NCBI RefSeq assembly: GCF_003345255.1
Contig: NZ_CP029331.1
Span: 2,728,001 to 2,792,000, forward strand
Origin: Pseudothauera hydrothermalis
GTDB taxonomy: Bacteria > Pseudomonadota > Gammaproteobacteria > Burkholderiales > Rhodocyclaceae
Length of the DNA: 64,000 bases
Reading direction: 5' to 3'
Shown here one piece after another: positions 1 through 9,016 of the stretch. The notes beneath the pieces were generated by a model. That model saw only the letters and a list, made by a program, of their open reading frames with translations. It did not search any database and was not told the origin of the DNA. Within the stretch, counting starts at the first letter, position 1. Each line of letters starts with the position of its first letter. The translations under genes were made by a program, and so were the position numbers.

Positions 1-1449
1 ACCCAGCCCCGTTCCCTTGGGATGGGAAGTAAAGAAGGGTTCAAAGATTTTAGCGCGGTCGCCCGGCGCAATACCGGGGCCATCGTCGACCACGTGCAAA
101 ACCACGGTGCCGGGCTGGGGCGCATGGGCCCATAACCGGATGGCTCCTGGATTGCCGCTGCAATAGCGCCGTGCGTTTCCGGTCAGATTGGCGAGAATCT
201 GTTGCAAGTGTGCGCGATCGGCCGCAAAGGTGAGTGCCGGATCGATGTCGACCCGGTAGATCAGGCGCTCATCGTCGCGCCCCAGGCAGGATTCCTCAAC
301 CAAGGCGATGACGAACTCACGCAATGCGATGGCGTCGGGCAGTACTTGGTCACGCCGGCCAAGTGCAAGCACGTCGCGCACCATGCGTTCGATGCGGCGG
401 GTGTTGTCGTTGATGATACGGATCAGGCGCGCCTGCATGTCGGCGCGCTTTTCTTCTTCCAATAGCTCCGCCGCCTGGGCCACCGCCGACAGCGGATTGC
501 GGATTTCGTGCGCCATGCTGGCGGTCAGCCGGCCCAACGCGGCGAGCTTCGACTGCTGGATCTGGCGCTGGATTTCTTCAAAATCGGTCAGGTAGATCAC
601 GGTGTCGGCACTGCCGTCCGCACCGTTGCCGGCGCCGACCATGCGGCAACGCACACTGCGGCCGGCACGCCCGACGCGAACCAACCCGGTTTGTCCGCAA
701 TCGCCTTGCAGCATACAGGCCAACAGGGTGGGGTCCAGCTCGGCCAGTAAGGCGCCTTCGGGCAGCGCCCTGCCCAGCAATTCAGATGCGCGCGGGTTGG
801 CGTGGCGGATGCGCCCGTCGGCGTCGAGCACGATCACGCCATCTTGCATGTCGCGGATGATGCGCTCGTTGACGGCCTGCTGGCTGGCCAGTTCGGCGCC
901 GCGACGCGCAGCCAGCGATTCGTTGGCCCGGGCTCGGCGGGCCAGCAGGCGGGCAACGATGGCGATGACAAAGAAACCCGCGCAGGCCATGCCGACCTGA
1001 AAGAAATCCGCCGGCGTACCGTCGCCAATATAACGCCAAGCGTTTTCCGCCAGCACCAGCACGGTGGCTAGCGCTGCGTGGAAAAGTACCGTACGCTCGC
1101 GCGACACCAGCCCGGAGCCGGCAAGCATCGTCATCATCAGCACCGTCAGGCCGCTGCGATATCCACCGCTGGCCCACATCAACACGGCCAATACGCAGAT
1201 GTCGATAACGCCTTGCAGGTTGGCCATGCGGTCGAAGCCGATGCGTCGCACCGCGTCGGGAAAGCCCAGTAGCAGTACCGCGGCAAGATAGGTGGCCGAG
1301 GTCGCAAAAAAGATGTGCGGCGCTTGCCTGCCGAGGTTGAGTTCCTCGCCGGCCACCACAAACGCCCCGGCCAGAATCAGACGGAAAAGGTTGAAATACC
1401 GCAGCGACGCGTGACGCGCGTGGTCAAACTCGCCGCTGCCGGCCGCCAT
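1..1449 (-). CDS. pilS: Sensor histidine kinase PilS, 3' end cut by the window edge
   Basis: Inner-membrane sensor kinase of the PilS/PilR two-component system, which in pseudomonads and relatives controls pilin transcription through sigma-54. The visible 483 codons hold about six hydrophobic N-terminal segments, a PAS-like region (around DGVIVLDADGRIRHANPRA), an H-box with MAHEIRNPLS, an N-box (ILANLTGNARRY) and a G-box (DDGPGIAPGD, KGTGLG) that reaches base 1. Only the last few ATPase residues are missing. Start choice: the ATG at 1449 has GGAG six bases upstream. An in-frame ATG at 1461 directly abuts the stop of the preceding gene and is the alternative. pilR would be expected just left of the window (inference). 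Confidence 0.9.
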   Translation of the reverse strand, partial: MAAGSGEFDHARHASLRYFNLFRLILAGAFVVAGEELNLGRQAPHIFFATSATYLAAVLLLGFPDAVRRIGFDRMANLQGVIDICVLAVLMWASGGYRSGLTVLMMTMLAGSGLVSRERTVLFHAALATVLVLAENAWRYIGDGTPADFFQVGMACAGFFVIAIVARLLARRARANESLAARRGAELASQQAVNERIIRDMQDGVIVLDADGRIRHANPRASELLGRALPEGALLAELDPTLLACMLQGDCGQTGLVRVGRAGRSVRCRMVGAGNGADGSADTVIYLTDFEEIQRQIQQSKLAALGRLTASMAHEIRNPLSAVAQAAELLEEEKRADMQARLIRIINDNTRRIERMVRDVLALGRRDQVLPDAIALREFVIALVEESCLGRDDERLIYRVDIDPALTFAADRAHLQQILANLTGNARRYCSGNPGAIRLWAHAPQPGTVVLHVVDDGPGIAPGDRAKIFEPFFTSHPKGTGLG

Positions 1450-1461
1450 GGCCCGCTCCAT

Positions 1462-1704
1462 TCAGCTCGATCGAGCGCCCAGCTTGCGGTGCGCCTCGCA
1501 GCAATAGAACTGCTCGCCCGCCCACACGCCTTCGCTTTCTGGCACATGCACGCCGCAATGCGCACAGGCCAGCATGCGCTCCGGCGCGCGCCGACGCTCC
1601 GAGGCGGTGCCTTGCCGCGCCCGGCCGGCACCCGGCCTTTGCAGCGCGCGTCGCACCCACCAGATAAGGATCAGAGCAAGGAGAAAAATCAGCAGATTGC
1701 GCAC
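1462..1704 (-). CDS. PP0621-family small protein with a Cys-rich motif
   Basis: An 80-residue protein with one N-terminal hydrophobic segment (NLLIFLLALILIWWV), an Arg-rich linker and a C-terminal MLACAHCGVHVP...YCCEAHR block. The CxxC and CCxxH spacing looks like a small zinc ribbon. It resembles the PP0621 family, which in many betaproteobacteria sits next to pilS. The start is GTG at 1704 and the stop touches the possible upstream pilS start, so the two are probably cotranscribed. The molecular function is not known. Confidence 0.75.
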   Translation of the reverse strand: MRNLLIFLLALILIWWVRRALQRPGAGRARQGTASERRRAPERMLACAHCGVHVPESEGVWAGEQFYCCEAHRKLGARSS

Positions 1705-1788
1705 GGCAGCACGCGGCAGTCAGGAACATTCATGCGCGCGCAGTGTAGCACGGGGCGCCGGCCGCACGGCCAGCAGCCCCCGCTGCAC

Positions 1789-2958
1789 TCACCGGGCATC
1801 ATTCAGCTTGACCAACCGCTCACAGGCGCGCGCCAGGGTATCGGATTGCTTGGCAAAGCAGAAACGCACCACGCGCTCGTCATGGCCATCGGCAAAGAAC
1901 GCGGAGAGCGGAATCGCCGCCACACCAATCTCGCGGGTCAGGTACTCGCAAAAGGCGGTGTCCGGCAAATCGGAAAGCGCGTGATAGCGCGCAAGCTGGA
2001 AATAGGTGCCGCGCGAGGGCAGCAGCTCGAAGCCCGACGCGGAGAGCGCATTGCGGAAAAAGTCGCGCTTGTCCTGGTAGAAGGCGGCCAGGCCGAGGTG
2101 GCGACTGGCGTCCGCCATGTAGTCGGCCAGGGCGTGCTGCACCGGGGTGTTCACGGTGAACACGTTGAACTGGTGCACCTTGCGGAACTCGGCCATCAGC
2201 TCGCGTGGGCCGACCACGTAGCCCACCTTCCAGCCGGTGATGTGATAGGTCTTGCCGAAGCTGGAAACGATCAGGCTGCGCGCGGCCAGCTCCGGGTGGC
2301 GGGCGCAGCTCTCATGGTGGATGCCGTCGAAGACGATGTGCTCATAGACCTCATCGGACACCACCACGATGCCGGTATTGCGGATGAGCGCGGCCAGCTG
2401 TGCCATATCGTCCGCACTCCACACCGTGGCGGTGGGGTTGTGCGGCGAGTTGATCATGATCATGCGGGTACGCGGGGTGATGGCGGCAGCCACCGCCGCC
2501 CAGTCCGGGCGATAGTCGGGAGCGGACAGGCGCATGCGCACCACGTGTCCGCCCTGCAGCTCGATGGCCGGGGCGTAGGCGTCATATGCCGGCTCGAAGA
2601 CGATCACCTCGTCACCCGGATGCACCAGCGCCGCCACCGCGGTAAACAGCGCCTGGGTGGCGCCCGCGGTCACGGTGATCTCGCTGTCCACGTCATAGGC
2701 GGCACCGTAGAGCGCCTCGACCTTGCGCGCGATTGCCTCGCGCAGCGCAGGCACGCCCGCCATCGGCGGGTACTGGTTGGCCCCGGCGCGCATCCAGTGC
2801 GCGACGCGCTCGAACAGCAGGTCTTCGGCGTTGAAGTCGGGATAGCCCTGCGACAGGTTGATGGCGCCGCATTCCTGGGCAAGCCTGGACATGACCGTGA
2901 AGATGGTGGTGCCGACCTTGGGCAGACGCGAGGCGACCGGGGCAGGAAAATTCGGCAT
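1789..2958 (-). CDS. ybdL: Methionine aminotransferase (PLP, class I/II)
   Basis: Cytosolic PLP-dependent transaminase of 389 residues, closest by eye to YbdL-type enzymes that convert 2-oxo-4-methylthiobutanoate to methionine, the last step of methionine salvage. Visible motifs are SQGYPDFN near the N terminus, NSPHNPTA, SDEVYEH and the PLP-lysine region SSFGKTYHITGWKVGY. The ATG at 2958 gives MPNFPAPVASRLP. A GTG four codons upstream (2970) is possible, and neither has a good Shine-Dalgarno sequence. It is divergent from mtnA about 100 bases away, which supports a role in methylthio-compound recycling. A general kynurenine/glutamine-type transaminase specificity cannot be excluded. Confidence 0.87.
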   Translation of the reverse strand: MPNFPAPVASRLPKVGTTIFTVMSRLAQECGAINLSQGYPDFNAEDLLFERVAHWMRAGANQYPPMAGVPALREAIARKVEALYGAAYDVDSEITVTAGATQALFTAVAALVHPGDEVIVFEPAYDAYAPAIELQGGHVVRMRLSAPDYRPDWAAVAAAITPRTRMIMINSPHNPTATVWSADDMAQLAALIRNTGIVVVSDEVYEHIVFDGIHHESCARHPELAARSLIVSSFGKTYHITGWKVGYVVGPRELMAEFRKVHQFNVFTVNTPVQHALADYMADASRHLGLAAFYQDKRDFFRNALSASGFELLPSRGTYFQLARYHALSDLPDTAFCEYLTREIGVAAIPLSAFFADGHDERVVRFCFAKQSDTLARACERLVKLNDAR

Positions 2959-3043
2959 GGCGGCGGGCACGACGGCGGGAAGGACTGGAGCGCCGATTGT
3001 GGCAGAGGCCGGCGGGCTTTGGAAACGGCCGCACCGCGCTTGG

Positions 3044-3049
3044 TAGAAT
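3044..3049 (+). promoter_or_regulatory. Putative -10 element of mtnA (leaderless spacing)
   Basis: TAGAAT lies seven bases before the mtnA ATG at 3057. No Shine-Dalgarno sequence precedes the ATG, so transcription from this element would start at or next to the start codon. A weak TTGGAA about 19 bases upstream could be the -35. Confidence 0.45.
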
Positions 3050-3056
3050 CCCCCAC

Positions 3057-4132
<1,076 letters not shown>

Positions 4133-4133
<1 letters not shown>

Positions 4134-4789
4134 TGGATGCCAACGCCGCCCAGCGCGAGGCTCTGCTCGCCACCGCGCGCGCAATGAGCGCGGCGCGGCT
4201 CAATGTCGGCACCGCGGGCAACGCCAGCCTGCGGCTCGGTGCCGACGGCAGTTACCTGATCACTCCTACCGGTCTGCCGCCGGAAGCCTACACCCCGGCA
4301 GACTTGGTGGTCATGACGCCAGATGGTACGCCGCACGGTGCGCGCGCCCCTTCTTCCGAATGGCGGCTACACCACGACATCTATGCCCGCCGCCCCGAGG
4401 CAGGGGCCATCGTGCACGCCCACCCGCCCTTTGCCACCGCGTTGGCCTGCCGGCGTGCGGACATCCCGCCTTTCCACTACATGATCGCCCGCTTTGGCGG
4501 CGCCACGGTGCGCTGCGCCGGCTATGCCACCTTTGGCACCCAGGCGCTTTCCGATCTGGCGCTGGCCGCGCTGGAAGAGCGCTGTGCCTGTCTGCTGGCC
4601 AACCACGGCATGGTGGCCTTTGGGCGCGACGCCGCGCACGCGCTGGCGCTGGCCATCGAGTTCGAGATGCTATGCGAACAGTACTGGCGCACCCTGCAAC
4701 TGGGCGAGCCGGCGTTGCTGTCGGATGCTGAGATGGCCGAAGTAATCGAGCGCTTCAGCTGGTACGGTCAGCCGCAGGACCGCCGCTGA
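4133..4789 (+). CDS. Class II aldolase, FucA-like; candidate 5-(methylthio)ribulose-1-P / 5-deoxyribulose-1-P aldolase
   Basis: A 218-residue zinc-dependent class II aldolase. The FucA active-site set is present: GNASL at 29-33, SSEW with E76, zinc ligands H95 and H97 in HAHPP, H158 in ANHGM, and Tyr in HYMIA (Y116), each about three positions from the E. coli L-fuculose-1-phosphate aldolase numbering. It lacks the SAE-type motif of MtnB dehydratase. Coupling to mtnA suggests it is the third enzyme of a DHAP shunt, splitting methylthioribulose-1-P or deoxyribulose-1-P to DHAP plus an aldehyde (known for R. rubrum and extraintestinal E. coli). Substrate is inferred from context. The 3' end overlaps the convergent dehydrogenase gene by 35 bases. 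Confidence 0.8.
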
Positions 4790-5660
4790 CAGGCCGGCTG
4801 CCGGCCTCCAGCACCCGCAGCAGGCTGGCCGTGTCCTGCCGCCCCCAGCCGGCGGCCATCAACGCATTGAGCTGCTGGCCAGTCTGCGCCGCTATCGGTA
4901 AAGGCACCCCCAGGCGGGCCGCTTCAGCCAGCAACAGGCCAAAATCCTTGTGGTGCAGACGGGCTTCGATGCCAGCGCCAAAGGCGCGAGTGACCATGCG
5001 TTCGCCCATGACTTCGAGCACCCGGGAGGCGGCCGAACCGCCCATCAGCGCGTGGCGCACCGCGGCCAAATCCACCCCGTGGGCGTGCGCCAAGTGCATC
5101 GCCTCGGCGCAAGCCTGGATGACATTGACCATGATCATCTGGTTGCAGGCCTTGGCCACCTGACCGGCACCGGCCTCACCCACATGGACGATGCGCTTAC
5201 CCACGGCCTCCAACAACGGACGCACCCGCTCCAACACCGCAGCCTCCCCACCGACCATGATCGCCAGCGCCCCGGCCCGGGCGGCCTGCTCGCCACCTGA
5301 GACCGGCGCATCCAGCCAGCCGATGCCGCACGCGGCGTAACGCGCGGCCAGATTGCGAGCCATACCGGGAGCGATGGTGCTCATGTCCACATGCACCGCA
5401 CCAGGAGCGAGACCTTCGGCCAGCCCTTCCGGCCCGAAGGCCAGCGCCTCGACGTCCGCGCTGCTGGTGACGATGGTAATTACCACCTCGCAACGTGCGG
5501 CGAGCGCCGCCGGCGTGGCGCACACATGGGCACCCCGCGCAGCGAGCGCGGTGGTCGCCTCCGGGCGGCGCGCCCACACCGCGAGCTCGTGCCCGGCATC
5601 GAGCAGGAGGCCGGCCATGGGCGCACCCATGACGCCCAGGCCGATGAAGCCGACCCTCAT
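4755..5660 (-). CDS. Beta-hydroxyacid dehydrogenase (3-hydroxyisobutyrate dehydrogenase / tartronate semialdehyde reductase family)
   Basis: A 301-residue NAD(P)-dependent reductase. It shows the N-terminal Rossmann motif GFIGLGVMGAPMA, the DAPVSGGE substrate loop (about 120-127), GAGQVAKACNQ with the catalytic Lys (about 170), and HHKDFGLLL in the helical C-terminal domain. Family members reduce tartronate semialdehyde, methylmalonate semialdehyde, glyoxylate or succinate semialdehyde; the substrate cannot be told from sequence. It overlaps the upstream paralogue by four bases, so the two form an operon. They are tandem duplicates that have diverged clearly. Confidence 0.85.
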   Translation of the reverse strand: MRVGFIGLGVMGAPMAGLLLDAGHELAVWARRPEATTALAARGAHVCATPAALAARCEVVITIVTSSADVEALAFGPEGLAEGLAPGAVHVDMSTIAPGMARNLAARYAACGIGWLDAPVSGGEQAARAGALAIMVGGEAAVLERVRPLLEAVGKRIVHVGEAGAGQVAKACNQMIMVNVIQACAEAMHLAHAHGVDLAAVRHALMGGSAASRVLEVMGERMVTRAFGAGIEARLHHKDFGLLLAEAARLGVPLPIAAQTGQQLNALMAAGWGRQDTASLLRVLEAGSRPVSGGPAADRTS

Positions 5661-6538
5661 GCGCCCTCCCCGCCGCTCATCCGTTCGAGCAACTTGAGCA
5701 TGGCAATCGAATCCTCTTCGCCCATGCCGCTGCCCACCAGCGCGTTGAACATTTGCGTAGCCGCGGCCGACGCGGGTAGCGCGAGACCGAGGCGATGAGC
5801 CTCCTCCATGACGATGCGCATGTCCTTCTGGTGCATCCAGGCCTTGAAACCAGGCTTGAAGTTGCGGTCCAGCATGCGTTGGCCGTGGTTTTCCAGAATC
5901 CGCGAGTAGGCAAAGCCGCCAAGCAGGGCTTCGCGCACCTTGGCCGCATCCACGCCGCTTTGGGTGGCAAAGTTGAGCGCTTCGGCCACCGCTGCCACGC
6001 CGACACCGGTCAGAATCTGGTTGCAGGCCTTGGCCACCTGTCCGGCACCCGAAGCGCCGATCAGGGTGACCGACTGGCCCATCGCCTCCAAAACCGGCCT
6101 GACTTTGTCGAAGGCGGCAGCATCGCCGCCGACCATGATAGTGAGCTTGCCGGCAATCGCACCAACCTCGCCGCCGGAGACCGGCGCATCCAGCATGGTG
6201 ACGCCGCGCCCGGCGAGCGCGCCGGCGATCTTTTGCGCCGCAGCCGGGGCGATGGTGCTCATGTCCACATGGATATGACCGGCGCCGGCGCCATCGGCCA
6301 CGCCATCCGGACCCAGGGTGACTTGCTCAACGTCCGGGGCATCGGCGACCATGCTGATGGTCAGCGGCGCACGGCGTGCCACCTCGGCGGCACTGGCGCA
6401 GTCGCCTGCACCGGCCTCGAGCAACGGTTGCATCGAGGCGCGCCGGCGGCTCCACACGTGCACCGTGTGACCGGCTTTGATCAGATTGAGCGCCATCGGG
6501 CGCCCCATCAGGCCCAGACCGATGAATCCAACTTCCAT
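5657..6538 (-). CDS. Beta-hydroxyacid dehydrogenase paralogue (2-hydroxy-3-oxopropionate reductase type)
   Basis: A 293-residue member of the same family as its downstream neighbour. It has VGFIGLGLMGRPMA at the N terminus, LDAPVSGGE, GAGQVAKACNQ and HQKDMRIVMEEA. Start ATG at 6538 has GAGGAGA about six bases upstream, a strong ribosome binding site; longer in-frame extensions read into the divergent ybiB promoter and were discarded. The GarR-like appearance suggests tartronate-semialdehyde or glyoxylate reduction, but no glyoxylate carboligase or hydroxypyruvate isomerase gene is in the window to support that pathway. Confidence 0.85.
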   Translation of the reverse strand: MEVGFIGLGLMGRPMALNLIKAGHTVHVWSRRRASMQPLLEAGAGDCASAAEVARRAPLTISMVADAPDVEQVTLGPDGVADGAGAGHIHVDMSTIAPAAAQKIAGALAGRGVTMLDAPVSGGEVGAIAGKLTIMVGGDAAAFDKVRPVLEAMGQSVTLIGASGAGQVAKACNQILTGVGVAAVAEALNFATQSGVDAAKVREALLGGFAYSRILENHGQRMLDRNFKPGFKAWMHQKDMRIVMEEAHRLGLALPASAAATQMFNALVGSGMGEEDSIAMLKLLERMSGGEGA

Positions 6539-6585
6539 GGTGTTCTCCTCTCGGTTGCCGCTGGCTCGCCGCTGGTTTTCCAGCG

Positions 6586-6591
6586 GATAAT
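6586..6591 (+). promoter_or_regulatory. Putative -10 element of ybiB (leaderless spacing)
   Basis: GATAAT lies six bases before the ybiB ATG at 6598, with no Shine-Dalgarno sequence between. No clear -35 is visible at 16-18 bases. Confidence 0.4.
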
Positions 6592-6597
6592 GCCCGC

Positions 6598-7515
6598 ATG
6601 AGCTACGCCCCAATCATCAAGGAAATCGGTCGAGGCGCCAAGGGTGCGCGGCCACTGGACGCCGCCCAGGCGGAAAGCGTCTTTGGCGACATGCTCGACG
6701 GCAAGGTGCCCGAACTGGAGTTGGGCGCCATCGTCATCGCGCTGCGTATCAAGGGCGAATCCACCGAGGAACTCATCGGCTTCAAGCGCGCTTTGGATGC
6801 CCGCACGCCGCAGCTCGTCGTGCCCGCAGGGCCGCGCTGTGTGGTGTTGCCGACCTACAACGGCGCACGCCGGCAGGCCAATCTGATGCCGCTGTTGGCG
6901 CTGATGCTGGCGCGCCAGCGGGTGCCGGTGCTGATTCACGGCCGGCACGATTTCGACAACCGCACCAACCCCTTCGAACTGCTGGCTGCGCTGGGCATCC
7001 ACCCGGCGACCAATCTTCACGCTGCCAGTGCGGCGTTAGCCGCCAATCATCTGGCCTGCCTCAAGCTCGACACCTTGTTGCCCGGCCTGGACCGCTTGCT
7101 GGCGCTGCGTCTGCGCCTAGGCGTGCGCGGCAGCGCGCATACCATGGCCAAGCTGATCGACCCCTGCCGCGGGCATAGTGTGCGGGTGGTGGCGGTCACC
7201 CATCCCGAGTATTTGGCACGCATGCATGAGTTTCTGTGCGCCGACGGTGGACGGGCGATGTTGTTGCGCGGCACCGAGGGCGAAGCCTTTGCCAACCCGC
7301 GCCGACGCCCGCCAATGCAAGTGTTCGCCGACGGCGCGGCGCGCATCGCCTGGCCGGGCGAAGAAGGCGGCGCCCCACCTCTGGTCGATCTGCCAGACTG
7401 CCCGACCGTGGCCGAAAACGCGCTGCTGATCCGCGCCATGTTGAACGGCGAACGCCCAATTCCGCGGCCGTTACAAGAACAGGCGCAGGCGCTGGCGGCG
7501 CTGGCCCGCGGCTGA
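6598..7515 (+). CDS. ybiB: DNA-binding protein YbiB (TrpD2-like, anthranilate phosphoribosyltransferase fold)
   Basis: A 305-residue protein of the YbiB/TrpD2 group, related in fold to anthranilate phosphoribosyltransferase but lacking its catalytic PRPP motifs. E. coli YbiB binds nucleic acid and is linked to the LexA regulon. Family features visible are the N-terminal helical domain (IIKEIGRG, ELELGAIVIALRIKGES), PTYNGARRQANLMPLLALML and RLRLGVRGSAHTMAKLIDP. It is divergent from the dehydrogenase pair and is followed 84 bases later by dsbB. No convincing LexA operator was seen upstream. Confidence 0.85.
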   Translation: MSYAPIIKEIGRGAKGARPLDAAQAESVFGDMLDGKVPELELGAIVIALRIKGESTEELIGFKRALDARTPQLVVPAGPRCVVLPTYNGARRQANLMPLLALMLARQRVPVLIHGRHDFDNRTNPFELLAALGIHPATNLHAASAALAANHLACLKLDTLLPGLDRLLALRLRLGVRGSAHTMAKLIDPCRGHSVRVVAVTHPEYLARMHEFLCADGGRAMLLRGTEGEAFANPRRRPPMQVFADGAARIAWPGEEGGAPPLVDLPDCPTVAENALLIRAMLNGERPIPRPLQEQAQALAALARG

Positions 7516-7538
7516 TGGCACCGGTAACGTTTGCATGT

Positions 7539-7569
7539 TTGACCGATTGCGCGGTTGACCGCCTAAAAT
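7539..7569 (+). promoter_or_regulatory. Putative promoter of dsbB
   Basis: TTGACC (7539-7544) and TAAAAT (7564-7569) are separated by 19 bases, a slightly long sigma-70 spacing. TTGACCG recurs at 7555-7561 as a direct repeat inside the spacer and could be an operator half-site. Confidence 0.4.
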
Positions 7570-7599
7570 GGCCGCTTCTACTGATCGGCACCTATCCTG

Positions 7600-8106
7600 A
7601 TGCGCATCCATCTGTCCGCACGCGCAATTTTTCTTGCGCTGTTCCTGTTTTGCATCGGCCTGCTGGGCTTTGGTCTCTATTTGCAGCATGTCCAGGGGTT
7701 GGAGCCATGCCCGATGTGCATCATGCAGCGCTATGCGTTGGCGCTGGTGGGGATGATCGCCCTGCTGGGCGCGCTGCATGGGCCGCGCAAGGCCGGCGCA
7801 CGGGTCTATGCCGCGCTGATTCTGCTGGTGAGCCTTGCCGGTGGCGGAGTGGCCGCACGGCAGAGCTGGATTCAGCGCTTTCCGCCGGATATACCGGAAT
7901 GTGGACCGGGGCTGGAATTCATGGTGGAGAGCTTCGGTCTGGCCGACGCGCTACCCATGATTTTCCGCGGCGCGGGCGAATGCACCGCAATCGACTGGAC
8001 CTTTCTGGGACTGTCGATCGCCAACTGGTCGTTGGTGAATTTTGTTTTGATCGCGCTGCTGGCCTGCTTCATGCTGTTCCGCCAGCCGCCCCGGCGCGGA
8101 TATTGA
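7600..8106 (+). CDS. dsbB: Disulfide bond formation protein B
   Basis: Inner-membrane quinone-linked oxidase that re-oxidises periplasmic DsbA. The 168 residues contain four hydrophobic segments, the first periplasmic pair EPCPMC (about 36-39) and the second pair of separated cysteines in PECGPG and GECTAID. This is the expected DsbB layout, although the second loop is shorter than in E. coli. The ATG at 7600 opens just after a possible promoter; no neighbouring dsbA was found. Confidence 0.93.
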   Translation: MRIHLSARAIFLALFLFCIGLLGFGLYLQHVQGLEPCPMCIMQRYALALVGMIALLGALHGPRKAGARVYAALILLVSLAGGGVAARQSWIQRFPPDIPECGPGLEFMVESFGLADALPMIFRGAGECTAIDWTFLGLSIANWSLVNFVLIALLACFMLFRQPPRRGY

Positions 8107-8137
8107 GCAAGCGGCCGCAGATCGGACTGCCGGCCTG

Positions 8138-8437
8138 CTAACCCAGCACTTCTACAATCGCTCCGCCAATCTCATAGCGGCCGCCCCCCAACGCATGGCA
8201 GCGCTTCACTTCCAGCCGGGCGCGCAGCGGGGCCGCACCGGTCGGCGAATTGACCGACACTTCCAGCACCTCATGCTGTCCGGGTACATAGGTAGAATGC
8301 AAGGTCATACCGCCGATGCTCAGTTCGGTGCATTGCGCAGCCACGGTGTCGCCGCCCGGCAAATGTATGGCGGCGGCGCAGCCGAGCGGAATACGGCGGT
8401 CGAGTCGGCGTTCGGGAGGCGCGGCGCGATCGTTCAT
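8138..8437 (-). CDS. PilZ-domain protein (cyclic-di-GMP binding)
   Basis: A 99-residue single-domain protein. It carries the PilZ arginine cluster RRLDRRI at about 10-16 and a second motif, ELSIGGM, in which the usual D/N-x-S-x-x-G has Glu at the first position. It therefore probably binds c-di-GMP, but perhaps weakly. Start ATG at 8437 begins exactly at the domain; a much longer in-frame reading to 8794 has non-coding-like sequence and was discarded. It lies upstream of, and divergent from, the cellulose operon, whose synthase is itself activated by c-di-GMP. Confidence 0.8.
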   Translation of the reverse strand: MNDRAAPPERRLDRRIPLGCAAAIHLPGGDTVAAQCTELSIGGMTLHSTYVPGQHEVLEVSVNSPTGAAPLRARLEVKRCHALGGGRYEIGGAIVEVLG

Positions 8438-8779
8438 GCCTAGTCCATGCAAATAATCAGGACGGGCGCAGTCTACACCACCGCTGTTGCGCTGACGAGC
8501 CACGCCGCCAAGGCGCCTCAGAAACCATGACCAATCGCAATCCAACCGGGCCGGCGGTGCATGATGATTTTTGAGCCAAGTCCGATCAAGGGGCGGTCGT
8601 GGTCGTCTATCGCCACCTGTGATGTTTTGCTGCGTGAGCGCGCGGTTGGCCTGATAGGATGCGCGGCCCGTGGAGATGATGTCGAGCTTTATACCTTTCG
8701 TGATAATCGAATGAAGCCATCGCACTCGCCCTGAATCCATTTCTCTTATCGGAATGACCCTACACCACGATACCCATCG
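8438..8779. other. Intergenic region upstream of the cellulose operon
   Basis: About 340 bases without a supportable gene. Its right part (about 8680-8760) is clearly more AT-rich than the surroundings and holds GATAAT at 8702-8707, the likeliest place for the bcs promoter, though no good -35 is present. A TGGC...GC pair near 8646-8661 has sigma-54-like bases but wrong spacing. Confidence 0.4.
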
Positions 8780-8886
8780 ATGAGCCGCACGCACTACCTC
8801 TTTTTGCCAAGCAACGCCGCACTGGCGGCCCCGGCCGGCGGCGGACCGGGCTGTGCCTTGCGCACCGCACAGGTGCCCGCGTCATC

Positions 8887-8896
8887 GGAGGATCAT
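8887..8896 (+). repeat. Target-site duplication, left copy
   Basis: GGAGGATCAT lies immediately left of the IS and is identical to 10167-10176 immediately right of it. A perfect 10-bp duplication indicates a recent insertion and is within the range known for ISAs1-type elements. Confidence 0.92.
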
Positions 8897-8922
8897 CAGG
8901 GCAATCGCACCTACTTATCATA
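8897..8922 (+). repeat. IS left inverted repeat
   Basis: The outer 16 bases, CAGGGCAATCGCACCT, are perfectly repeated in inverted form at the right end; the inner ten bases match at seven positions, ending in TCATA. Confidence 0.9.
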
Positions 8923-9016
8923 CGCATAACAGATAAGCCGTTTACGATCATGCACTTAGGCACCCCCTGTTCACAGCGTCATATTTTGTGTAGCTTACTG
9001 TCTTTTTGGGGATCCC

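Noticed and set aside
8641-8665. Sigma-54 promoter upstream of the bcs operon
   Set aside because: GG and GC are 11 bases apart instead of 10 and the TTGC part is missing.
8438-8794. N-terminal extension of the PilZ protein to 218 residues
   Set aside because: The added sequence is not conserved-looking and crosses the AT-rich promoter region of the bcs operon; the domain begins at the ATG at 8437.
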